DNA from: Clavaria fumosa | Taxonomy: Eukaryota; Basidiomycota; Agaricomycetes; Agaricales; Clavariaceae | Reading direction: 5' to 3' | Assembly (NCBI GenBank): GCA_951802425.1 | Contig: OX637795.1 | Span: 4,196,501 to 4,260,500, forward strand | DNA: 64,000 bases | In this document: positions 22,585-33,500 of the stretch, piece after piece | Numbering within the stretch: the first letter of the stretch is position 1 | Layout: each line of letters starts with the position of its first letter | Notes under the pieces: generated by a model | The model's input: only the letters and a program-made list of their open reading frames with translations | Databases searched by the model: none | What the model was told of the DNA's origin: nothing | Position numbers and translations under genes: made by a program

Positions 22585-25115
22585 AGGTAATTTTACTGTC
22601 ATTGATGTTTTTTAAAATCTTTTTTTTTTTCTCAGCCCCTTTTTCTTCCAGGAAACAGCGACGGCGATGGCGAGGGCGGGGTAACGAACGACGATGAGGG
22701 TAAGGCGACAGAAGAAGGGGGGAAGGGGGGATGACGGCGACGACGCCGAGGGACTGGTACGTCCCGTCGATTATTTTATTTTATTCATTTTTCATTTTTA
22801 ACCCCCGGACGGCGACGCGACGACGGCGGCGGCAGCGGCCCTACCCTCTCTCTCTCTCCTCTCCCTCCTCTCCCTCCTTCTCCTCCCTCTCTTCTCTCCC
22901 CCTCAGTTGCCACCCCTCCTCTTCGTCTCTTGCTCACTCCACCTCGCTCACCCCTCCCCACTCACTACTCCCCTCCCTCCCAAACTTTCTGATAACCCTC
23001 TGTGGGTTGTCAGGGTAATTGTACTGTTATTTCGTTACTGTTTGGTTTTTTCTTTTCAGCCCCTTTTTCTTCCAGGAGACGGCGGGGCGACAGCGGCGGC
23101 GATGGTGGCAGCGGCATAACCAACCACGAGGGGGTTAAGGCGAGAGAAGAAGGGAGGAAGGGGGGGTGACGGCGACAACGTTGAGGGACTGGTACGTGCC
23201 CTGCACTTTAATTTATTTTCATTTTTCGTTTTAATTTTCGGACAGCGACGCGATGACGGCGACGGCGGCGGCGGGGGGCCCGGTACACACACACTCTCCC
23301 CTTTCCCCCCCTCTCTCCTTCTCCTCCCTCTTCTCCATTTCCCTCTTTCCCTCTCCTCGCGGCGGCACTCTCGGCGTCTCCCTCGGCCCCTCTCCCTTTC
23401 CCCGGTGACGGCGATGGTAGCGGCGGCATAACCAACGACGAGGGGTAAGGTGAGACAACATAAGTGGGTAAGATGGGGCGCAGGTGCGTCCCGTTAACTT
23501 TTATCTATTTTTCAATTTTAATTTTATCTATTTTTTTCTTCTTCAGGGCCTCGGCGGCCGTGGCTGCGACGACAACAACGAAAACGAGTGGCCATCCTTC
23601 TCTCTCCCCCTCTCCACTCCCCCTCTCTTCTCTCTCCTCTACGGTGGCGGTGACGGCGGCGGCGACAGGGCAACGACGAAGACGGAGACGACGGGGGCAA
23701 CGGGGACGATGGCGACGACGGGGGTGACGACGACGGTGACAGTGGCGGGGTAGGCTGCCAAGTGCGCACCCTCTCCTTTTCCCCTGCTTTTACTTTTATA
23801 GCAACAACGGTGAGGACGGCGGCGGCGGCTTCCTCTCCCTCCCCCCAGCGACGACGATGGCGGCGGTGACGGCGGCTCTCCCCTCTCCCTCTCGACAGCG
23901 GCGACAACGGCGACGGCGGCTCACCCCGCTCTCCTCTCTCCCTTCCCTCACCCGATGATGGCGACGGTGACGGCGACGGCGACGGCGGCTCACCCCGCTC
24001 TCCTCTCTCCCTCTCGACCGCGGCAGCAATGACGGCGGCGGGCGGCGCCCTCTCTCTCCCTCTCCCTCTTTCCCTCTCTCCCTCCCTCTCCCTCTCTCCC
24101 TCTCTCCCTCCCTCTCCCTCTTTCCCTCTCTCCCTCCCTCCCTCTCCCTCTCTCTTCCCTGCCCCCAAGTGACGACGGCGACAACGACAGCAGCGGCGGC
24201 GTCAGCGGCAGTGGCGGCAACGCCGCCGGTGCCCCCAGGTGCGTCCTCCCTTTCCCTTTCCCTCTTCTCCCTCTTCTCCCTCTCCCTCTTCTCCCTCCTC
24301 TCCCTCTTCTCCCTCCTCTCCCTCTTTCCCTCCTCTCCCTCCTCTCCTCCCTGCCATGACGACGGCAATGACGAGAGCGGCGGCGGCAGCGGCGGCAATG
24401 CCTCCGCAGCCCCTGGGTGCGTCTCCCCCTCCTCTCTCCCTCTTCTCTCCCTCTCCCTTCTCTCTCCCTCTCCTGCCTTCCCCCCAGCGACAACGGCGAC
24501 AACAGGGCGACGACAGCGGCGACGGAGGCGATGGCGACGGTGGCGGCGGCGGCGACAATGGCGACGGATGCGACGGCGATGGCAGCGGCGACAACGGTAA
24601 CCGACGCCGTCGGCGGCTCTCACTCTCCCTCCCCTTCAGCGGCAGCGCGACGACGATGACGACGACGGTGGTGGCGGATACCCTCTCTCCCCTCTCTCTT
24701 CAGCGGCGGTGCAACAACGAGAACGACGACGAGGACGGGGCCGACGAGGACGGGGCCGATGAGGACAGGGCCGACGAGGAATGATGAGGACGGGGCCGAC
24801 GAGGACGGCAGCTGCGATAAGCTGCCAGGTGCGCCTTCCCTCCCTCTCCCTGTTTCCCCTCTCCTCTTTGCTGTCACCCTTCTCCCCCTCTCCCCTTCTT
24901 TGTCCCCCTTTTCCCCTTTTCTGTCCCCCTTCTCCCCTTTTCTGTCTCCCCTCTCCCCTCCCTCCCTTTGCCTTCTCTGCTCTGTCTCCCTGTTTGCCCT
25001 CACATCTCTCCCTCTCCCCTTCTTTGTCTCTCTTTTCTCTTCTCCCTGTCTCCCTCTTTATTGTATTTTAGTTTTCTACTGCATGTATAATAAGATATTG
25101 TCAATAAATCTCTTG
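22585..25115 (+). repeat. Intron-like module array in H4
   Basis: Clear examples are a 71-nt intron-like segment (GTGCGTCT at 24417 to CCCCCCAG at 24487) and a final 243-nt one (GTGCGCCT at 24829 to TATTTTAG at 25071). The latter is followed by AATAAA at 25103-25108. Further donor-like GTGCGTCC sites occur near 23,484 and 24,239, and acceptor-like ends near 23,087, 23,246, 23,546, 23,850 and 23,898. Segments between are (GAC/GGC)n-rich and could encode Thr/Ala- or Arg/Asp-rich peptides, depending on frame. No domain is recognised. Confidence 0.65.
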
Positions 25116-26050
25116 AACCAATTCCTTTGTGCAAATCTAAGTCTGAATGAGATATCTGATATTTGGTGATGGATAGACATGAGGGTCATGTCAGGGCAAA
25201 GGCACATGTATAGATGAGTGTATGCATGTGTACCCTAAAACATTTGGTGAAGATTGGCCCAGTGGTTGTTGAGATATGAATATCTTAGTACTTGCATTTA
25301 ACTAATAACCCTCATCACCCTCATACCCTTGCAGAATGTTAGTCAAGTGGTGTAGAGATGCCCCAAAAAATTTGGTGAATATTGTGAATATTTTAGTGCT
25401 TGAGTTTGTAAACCCAAGTCTTGGCAGCAATGGGGTGCCAGGTTTCTGCCTTCCCATCTCCCTGTCTCTGCCCTCTCCCCCTTTGCCCTTTCTGTCTTCT
25501 TTCTCTCTTCTCCTCCTTCCCTCTTTGCCCTCCCTTCTGCTCTCTGTCTCCCTCTTTGTTGTATTTTAGTTTTCTACTGCAAGTAAAATTAGATATTGTC
25601 AATAAGTTTACAGTAAATCAATTCCTTTGTGCAAATCTAAGTCTGAACAAGATATCTGAAGTTGGTGATGGATGAACATGAGGATGGTGAGGGTATGATT
25701 AAGGAAGTTGAGGCAAAGACAAATGTTTTGCAAAATTAACTACAGTGGTGCAATGGCAAGGGGTGTGTGAATTTGAGCAAGGGGTGGATTGGGCAAAGGG
25801 TGAGGGTGAGGGGTGCTTGAGGGGGGTGTGCGCAGGGTATCTGCAAGAGTATGCACAAATGCTTATATATTCAGATCTCTGCAACCACTGCACTTATTTT
25901 CACCAAATTTTCACAGCATCCATCTGTATGTTAAATATACACATTGAATGGGTACCCCTTGCTGCAAGTGCACACATCAAATGCATTGTCCAAGAATGGT
26001 GAAGTACTAAAATAAAGCACTGGGCCAATCGTCACTCAACTAACATTTCT
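25116..26050 (+). other. Gene-free part of H4
   Basis: It holds a second copy of the terminal pyrimidine tract and 3' exon-like segment (about 25,425-25,665), a short G-rich stretch (25,780-25,835), and AT-rich sequence with subterminal phrases such as ACTGGGCCAAT. I see no gene. Confidence 0.6.
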
Positions 26051-26137
26051 CCATTTGGACAGTTGGATTTATACTTCCCCAGTTCCCCTCAGCCTGTGAC
26101 CAAGAACATTGTATATACTGAAGTATTATTGGACTGA
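26051..26137 (+). pseudogene. RepHel helicase C-terminal remnant in H4
   Basis: From CCATTTGGAC to the TGA at 26135-26137 it matches the last two dozen or so codons of RepHel, including the NIVYTEVLLD-like end, with two small insertions. It is non-functional, but it is diagnostic of descent from an autonomous Helitron. Confidence 0.88.
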
Positions 26138-26361
26138 TAGCCATGTATTTCTCTTTCTTTTTAAAAGATTCAAGTGCACACATTGAGTGCATTGTCCTGT
26201 TGTCCAAGAATGCTAAAGTACAAAGAGGTGTGGGAATGAAAATTCCCATATCAACAAAGACTACAATACTGAAATATTCATAGCTCAGCAACGACTGGGC
26301 CAATCTTCACCAATTTTTTAACAGTATCTGTACACCACTCAATTAACATTTTCTCTTCCTC

Positions 26362-26390
26362 CTTGCAGTGTCTGCAAGGGTTTTTGCTAG
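26362..26390 (+). other. Helitron 3' terminus of H4
   Basis: Stem-loop 26362-26378 and CTAG 26387-26390, abutting the H5 5' end TCTCCTTATTAAATGAGG. Confidence 0.92.
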
Positions 26391-26830
26391 TCTCCTTATT
26401 AAATGAGGACGACCGTGGGAAAGTGCTTATTTGTAATTTCTGACTCAGCAGCTATTTGAAACTCAGGTTCTCCCCCATTTCAGTACATGGATTCACTTCA
26501 AACTGGGTCTGTGGGTGAGGTCCCCATGTCATTAGGGTCCATAAATTTTTTCTAGGATTTGACCAGTTTTTCCAGAGGCTGGGGAACCCCATCGCCTTTT
26601 TTGGGGCTTTTAAACTCAGCTAGGGGGAGCATTTCCTTACCCCTCCACAACCCATGCATGGAAATGGATGAAATTGGATAGGGACATGGGCCCCTATCAG
26701 GAGACCCTCCCTGAATATTCTCAGGATTTCAGTATATACAATGTTCTTGGTTACAGGCTGGGGGGAAGTATGAGTCCAAATGGCCTTGATCCTATTCACT
26801 GATGTCACCCTTGATACTGCCACATAAAAC
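26391..26830 (+). repeat. H5 5' end with antisense helicase tail
   Basis: This is essentially identical to 6454-6893 of H2. The last 125 bp are the reverse complement of the end of RepHel (compare 35,152-35,276). At 26830/26831 it switches to ordinary subterminal sequence (TTATCAGTTGAACTG). The chimeric end indicates template switching or recombination with an inverted unit such as H2. Confidence 0.85.
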
Positions 26831-26886
26831 TTATCAGTTGAACTGCAGGTGTGGGAACCCATCTGCGTCGGGCTCATTTCGAACTC

Positions 26887-26904
26887 CGACGTTCCAAAAC
26901 GTCG
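26887..26904. repeat. Conserved subterminal hairpin (H5)
   Basis: CGACGTT-CCAA-AACGTCG. Its distance from the 5' end is larger than 399 bp here because of the inserted antisense helicase tail. Confidence 0.85.
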
Positions 26905-27419
26905 CATGGATCTCCCCCCCCCACTTAAAATTCAGTCTAAGTCACTCAACCTACTATATGGATTCCCATGGGACTTGGTCTGCAGGTAGGTCCATATATA
27001 ATTAGGCTCCCTAAATATTTTCAGGATTGGACCTACATTTGCAAAGGCAGGGGAGCCCATTCGCTTCTTGGGGGCATTTCAAACTCAGCTGCCTCATTTT
27101 TTAGATCTACACAGAGCAAGAATCCATTCAAGGTCCAAGTGGCAAAGTTGTAGGCCCTTATAAGATCTGTCCCCTGTACTATTTCTATGACTTGACATGC
27201 TGTAATTGAGCTGTGAGGGTGAAAATGAGGGAAATTTTCGAAATTTTGGGGGTCATGTGATGTCATCATTTGGGCCGGCCACAACGCGGCTTGCGGTTGC
27301 CACCCCTATTCCCCTCCTCTTCGTCTCCCCCACCTCCCTCGCTCACTTCACGTCGCTCACCCCTCCTCACTCACTACTCCCCTCCCTCCCAAACTTTGTA
27401 ATAACCCTCTGTGAGGGGT

Positions 27420-29630
27420 CACCAAGGAAATTGTACCACAATTTCATTACATTTGGGTTTTTTTTTCTTAGCCCCTTTTTTCTTCCAGGAGACGGCGACG
27501 GCGATGGCGAGGGCGGCGTAACCAACCACGACGACGGTAAGGCGAGAGAAGAAGGGGGGAAAGGGGGGGTGACGGCGACGACATCGAGGGACAGGTAAGT
27601 CTGCTTCATTTTCTTTATTTCTCATTTTTAATTGTCGGACAGCGGTGCGACGACGGTGACGGTGGCCGACGCGGTACCCTATCTCTCTCCCTTCTCCCTC
27701 CTCCCTCTCATTCCCGCTCTCCCTCTGCTCGCAGCGGCACCCTCGGCCTCTCCTTTGGCCCCTCTTTCTTTTTCAGCCCCTTTTCCTTCCGGGAGACGAC
27801 GACGGCGATGGCGGCGACGGCGTAACTAACGATGAGGAGGGTAAGGCGAAAGATGAAAGGGGGATAGGTGGGTGACGGCGACGATGTCGAGGGACCGGTA
27901 CGTCCGCTGTATTTTCCGTTTTTTTTTCTTTCATTTTTTCATTTTGGACAGCGACGCGACGATGGTGACGGCGGCGGCGACGGCGCCGGTACCCTCTCTC
28001 CCTCACTTCACCCTCCTCCCTCACCTTCTTCTCCCTCACCTTCTTCTCCCTCACCTCCCTATCCCGCTCTCCGTCTCCTCGCGGCGGCAGGCTCGGCCTC
28101 TCCCTAGGCCCCCTCTCCCTTTCCCTGGTGACGGCGGCGGTGGCGGAACGGGAGAAAGGCGTTCCCTGGTGACGGCGGCGGTGGCGGAACGGGAGAAAGG
28201 CGAGAGAAGGAGAGTGATGGGGAAAGGGGGGTGATGATGGGGTAAGGGGGGTGATGGCGACGACGTCGAGGGTACGTCCGCTGCTTTTTTTGTTTTTTTG
28301 TGAGTTTGTTTTTTTGGTTTTAATTTTCGGACAGCGACGCGACGACGGCGAGAGCGGCCGCCCCCGCCGCCGTATCCTTTCTTTCTCTCCTCTTCCTCCT
28401 CTCTCTCCCCCTCTCCCCCTCTCTCCTTCTCTCTCCCCCCTCTCTTCTTTCCCCCAGACGGCGACGGCGGCAACAGCGGTGGCGGCAACAGCAGCAGCGG
28501 CAGCAATGGCAGCGGCGGTGGGAGCACCCTCACCCTCTCCTCCCTCTCTCTCTCCTTCCTCTCTCTACCCTCCCCTCTCTCTCCCCTCCCACTCCCCAGA
28601 CGACAACGGCGGCGACGGGTGGGAACTACCAGGTGCGCCCTCCCCCATATCTTTTTCATTTTCATTTCACTTTTTTATTTTTATTTCACTATTTACAGGT
28701 AACGGACGAAGCCGGACGACGACAGACGATGGCGCCTCTCCCTCCCTCTCCTCTCTTCCTCTCGACGTCAGCGGCAACGGCAGGAACACCGCCGCTGCCC
28801 CGAGGTGCGTCCTCCCTTTCCCTTTCCATCTTCTCCATCTCTTTCCTCTCTCTCCTCACCTCCCTGCCCCAAGCGATGACGGCGAACGACGACAGGGCGA
28901 CGACAGCGACGACGGAGGCCATGGCGGCGACGGTGGAGGCGACAACGGCCACGGAGACGACGGCGGCCGCGATAACGGCGACAGAGACGAGGGCGACGGA
29001 GGCGACGGTGGCCGCGACAACGGCAATGGAGGCGACGGCGGCCGCGACAACGGTGACGGAGGCGACGGCGGCTGCGACAACGGCAACCGCCGCCGTCGGT
29101 AGCTCTCACTCTCCCTCTCCTTCAGCGGCAGCGGCAGCAGTGGCGCGACGACGATGACGACGGCGGAGGCTGCACCCTCACCTTTCCCCCCTTCTCTCTC
29201 CAGGTGTGTCCGCTTTTTTTTTTTCTTTCAATTTTTCAATTTTGGACAGCAATGTGACGACGGTGACGGCGGCCGCCAGGGTACCCTATCCCTCTCACCT
29301 CACCCTCCTCCCTCTCCCGCGCCTCCCTCTCCTCCCTCTCCCTCTCTCCCTCTCCTCGCGGCGGCATAAGTTAGCTAGCGGCGATGGATGGCGACAGGCG
29401 GCGACGACGGCGACGGCTGGTGCGTTCCGCCCTCCCTCTCTCCCTCCCTCCTGTCTCTCTTCTCCCACCTCCCAGGTGACGACAATGGCGACAGGAGCGA
29501 CGACGGGGGCGACGACAGGGACGGTGACGACGGAGGGGATAGGTGTGGCGGCCGCGGGGGCACCCTCGCCCTCTCTCTCCCCTCTTTGCCTAGGGGTGGG
29601 CGGTGCTGTCTCCCCTCTCTACAGATGTAA
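27420..29630 (+). repeat. Intron-like module array upstream of RepHel in H5
   Basis: It has the same modules as in H3 and H4. Donor-like sites include GTACGTCCGC (near 27,898), GTGCGCCCTCC (near 28,632), GTGCGTCC (near 28,806) and GTGTGTCCGC (near 29,204). Acceptor-like ends include TTTTCTTCCAG (near 27,489), TTTTGGACAG (near 27,950), TTTCGGACAG (near 28,334) and CTCCTTCAG (near 29,125). Unlike H3/H4 there is no AATAAA end. The array passes into TTAGCCCCTTTGTCTTTGG-CAG and the RepHel leader. It may therefore be a multi-intron 5' leader of RepHel mRNA; this is inference. Confidence 0.62.
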
Positions 29631-30585
29631 ATAGTTAAATTATTTAAATTTAAAAAAATTAGCCCCTTTGTCTTTGGCAGGAGCAGGTGACACAGGAGTA
29701 ATACAAATTGTGAGCAGATGTAAGGCAGATGTAAGGGGCCAGTGCGAACCGCTCCTTCTTCTTCACCACCACCATCTCCTGTGGCCCCTACCCTCCCCAC
29801 CCCACTCTGCTTTCCTGTCCTCCTCTAACTTTGTGCCTGCCGTGCCTGCCCCTCCCTGGCTGGGGTGCCGTGCCTGCCCCTCTCTGGCTGGGGTGTTCTA
29901 TTTCTCTGCTCTGGTGCTTTCTCAGACTGAGTGTGGATTTCAGTGAACAAGCCTATTGAGTGTGAAGCCTACCTGCACAGCCTTAGTTTGCTGCTGCCAA
30001 ACCCTGTTCCTTTGGAGCAGACTGGGCCTCTTACACTCTGCAGGTGTCACAGTGCTTAAGTTTTGCCTCAGCTTGAGGTTCATTCCTCACTGTTGGCTTT
30101 TACTACCTTCTCACAGTCACTTCCACCTGCCTTGCAGAAAAGGGGTGACACGAGAGGTCAATAAGCATATAACTGACACTGCCTTGTGGTGATTTCCCAA
30201 AGACACACTCAGGAGGGGATTGCAGAGAGTGTCTGGATTCCTGGCTTCCTGGCTTGCTGGTAGAGAGTGGCCAAAGAGGACTGGACCACTGGGTGAAAGA
30301 AGAAGACTGAGAAGTGAAAGAAGAAGAAAGAGTAGAGCAGCCTAAGAGGACAGGACTGCTGGTGAAAGACGAAGACTCAGTCTGTGTGCACACGAGGTGC
30401 CACTTTCAACAATCTTGATCACTTTTGTGTGCAAATCATTGCTCTCTGATTCAAAGGTGTGTTCTACTTGACATGCTGCCATTGCACCTATATTGAACTT
30501 GAGTCTGTGCTTTTCAGACTCTTCTGAAATCTGCCTGCATTTTTTATTTGTATCTATCTTTGTATTTTTCCTCCTTTGTCAAAAA
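29631..30585 (+). promoter_or_regulatory. RepHel 5' leader in H5
   Basis: A conserved stretch shared by all four RepHel copies. It has an acceptor-like end at about 29,680, a two-copy repeat based on GTGCCTGCCCCTCC (about 29,843-29,890), CT- and GA-rich tracts, and an AT-rich end CAAAAAAT before the split start codon. No TATA box stands out. It may be promoter, 5' UTR or both. Confidence 0.55.
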
Positions 30586-33500
30586 ATGTAAGTGTCACTT
30601 TGATCTTAACTTCTGGCCAAGTCTTTACTATCTTTGGCAGGTCTGTAACTCCTCCTAATACACCTGAAATGGCCAGAGCTGCACTCCGAGAAATCCAGCG
30701 GCAAGCCAGGATGTTAGAAAGGGAGTTGGAGACATACCCAGACAGAGGGCATCATCCAAGGACAGTTCTGAGTGGAGGAGAACTTGCAGCACAATATGCT
30801 GTGCTACCACCCCACCCAGGTCCATCAATCCTTCAACATTCAGCTCCTGTCCTTCCACCTGCACTGCCACCTCAAGGGCCACCTCATCAGGATCTGCAGC
30901 CTATTCATCAGCTATTCCCTTTGTCAAGAAGACCATTCAATAGGAATGACCTGGTGCAGAGATCTGACCTTGGCTCTATGAACATTCCCTGTCCATCATG
31001 TGGAGCCTTGCACTGGATATCAGAGAAACTGGTCAATTCACCCAACCACTTCCCTAAGTTTGGGATGTGCTGTTACAGTGGCAAAATCTTCATACCCCAC
31101 CTGCAGCCTCTACCTCCTGAATTGCATCAGCTCTATCATGGCCAAGATAACATTTCCAAGGCCTTCAGAAAGAATATCAGGAGGTACAATAATGCTCTGG
31201 CCATGACTTCTGTTGGTCAGAGTCCTGGAATTAGGCTCGGGGTGGATAATTCCCTCAATGATGGTCATGGTCCCAAAGTTTACAAGGTCAAGGGAGCTCT
31301 GCATCACATTGCTGGATCTCTCATTCCAAATCCTGGAGTTGTGCCTGCTTTTGCCCAACTCTACATCTATGATCCTATGGAAGCTCTAGACCATCGCATG
31401 GCATCCCAATACAACACTGGGTTGGACAGGTATACAATGCAGACCTTGCAGAACATTCTGTACAGGACCCATCCTTCTGTGGCAATCTTCAAGCAAGCAT
31501 ATCAGCAGCTGAGGAATATCACTGCAGAGCAAAACTTCCAGATTGGCCTTAGATTTGATAGGACCTGTGACAGGAGGAGATACAACCTTCCTACCTCTGG
31601 ATGTAATGAGATTGCTGTCATCATTCCTGGTGATGGTGATCAGGAGTTGCAGCCAAGGGATATTGTTCTCTTCCTCAGAGGTGGTGGGCTCAGACAAATC
31701 AATGACATGAACCCAATCTATCACTCATTGCATTTTGTGCTACTCTTCCCTACTGGCCAATTGGGATGGCACCCTCAGCTGGAGTATGGCACCACAGGCA
31801 GGGGGTCTAGGACTGCAGCTGCTGCACTTGATGACAATGTGGATGTGGACTTTGGAGAAGAGGCTCTTCATGCTCCTGGACAGGAGCCTGGAAATGCTGC
31901 AACAGGTCATGCAATCACTAGCAGAAGGAGACCCAAGTATATGTCCCAGGCAGAATATTTTCGCTTTAGGCTCTTCCCCAGGGTGGATGAGTCTGATCAT
32001 CTCTTCAGAGCAGGTGCTCTCTTCCAAGAATTTGTGGTTGATATGTGGGCTGCCACAGAGCAGTCAAGACTCTACTGGATCTCCCACAACCAGAAGTCAA
32101 TCAGGTCTGATGTTTACCAAGGCCTGGTGGATGCTGTTGCCAATGCTGATACTGACAGTGCTCAGTTGGGTCAGCGTATCATCCTGCCTTCCTCTTTCTC
32201 TGGCAGCACTCGCAATATGATCCAGTACTGTCAGGATGCTCTGGCAATTAACAGGCATTTCCATGGTGCTGATCTCTTTATCACCTTCACTGTGGATCCC
32301 AATTCCCCTGAGGTAGTGGCAGCTCTCCTCCAAGGCCAGACACCTGCAGAGAGATTTGACTTGGTCTCCAGAGTCTTCCATGCCAGGGTCCAGGACTTCA
32401 TTAATGACATCACTAAGCAGAAAATTCTTGGTGAGGTGCAGGCCTATGTGTACACCATTGAGTTCCAGAAGCGCAATCTCCCCCATATTCACATGATCAT
32501 CATACTCCACCACAACCACAAATTGCACACTCCAGAGGATGTAAATTCTATGCTCTCTGCAGAGTTCCCTGACCCAGAGGAGGATCCAGAGCTGTATGCC
32601 TTGGTGAAAAAGTATATGGTGCATGGTCCCTGTGGTGCTCTCAACCCTAATGCCCCTTGCATGGAGAATGGCAGCTGTGCTAAGAATTTTCCAAAGCCTT
32701 TTAGGGATCAGACCACCATCTCTGATGATTCCTATGTTGCTTACCAACGTCGACATAATGGAAGGCTGCATGAAGTGAGGGGATGCCAGGTTGATAATCA
32801 CTGGGTTGTGCCACACTGTCCATTCCTTCTGCACAAGTACAGGTGCCATTTCAATGTCGAATGTGTCATCAGCATCAAGTCCTTCAAGTACATTTTCAAG
32901 TACATCTACAAAGAACATGATCATGTCTCTATGCAATTTGGCACCTGTGATGATGAAGTCAGGCTCTACCTGGATGCCAGATGGGTGGGCACTCATGAGG
33001 CCTTCTGGAGGTTGATGATGTTTGACATGCATGGAGAGATTCCCAATGTTGTTAGGCTCTCCATCCACCTTCCTGGCCAGCAATGTGTCACTTGGAACTC
33101 AGACCAGCAGAGAGACATTCAGGAGGTCATTGTCAAGGCTGCAGACAAAGACACCACACTTACTGCATACTTCAAGGCCAATGCCAGATATGAGGATGCC
33201 AAGAACCTTCTCTACCATGAGTTTCCTCAAAGGTTTACTTGGTTGGCCAGTAGGAACATGTGGAAGCCCAGATCTAGAGGCTTTGCAATTGGGAGAATGT
33301 ACTATGTTCCACCATCTGCTGGAGAGTGCTTCTACCTCAGGACTTTGTTGACTGCAGTCAAGGTCAGACAGTCTCCTTGACACTGTAATTGGCTTCATAA
33401 TGCTAATGAATTTGCTTGATAGGGTGCTACATCCTTTGAGGACCTCCTCACCTTCAATGGCACTGTCCATCCCACATTTAAGGCCTCTTGCATGGCTAGA

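Larger units (their letters stand above)
21456..26390 (+). mobile_element. Helitron unit H4, internal-deletion derivative (4.94 kb)
   Basis: The 5' TC is at 21456 and the 3' CTAG at 26387-26390 (stem-loop 26362-26378). It has the 5' subterminal region with hairpin, an intron-like array (22,585-25,115), the duplicated 3' segment, then about 500 bp ending in a short remnant of the helicase C-terminus (26,051-26,137) and the standard 3' region. The retained gene tail shows that it arose from an autonomous element by loss of RepHel. H7 is a near-identical copy. Confidence 0.88.
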
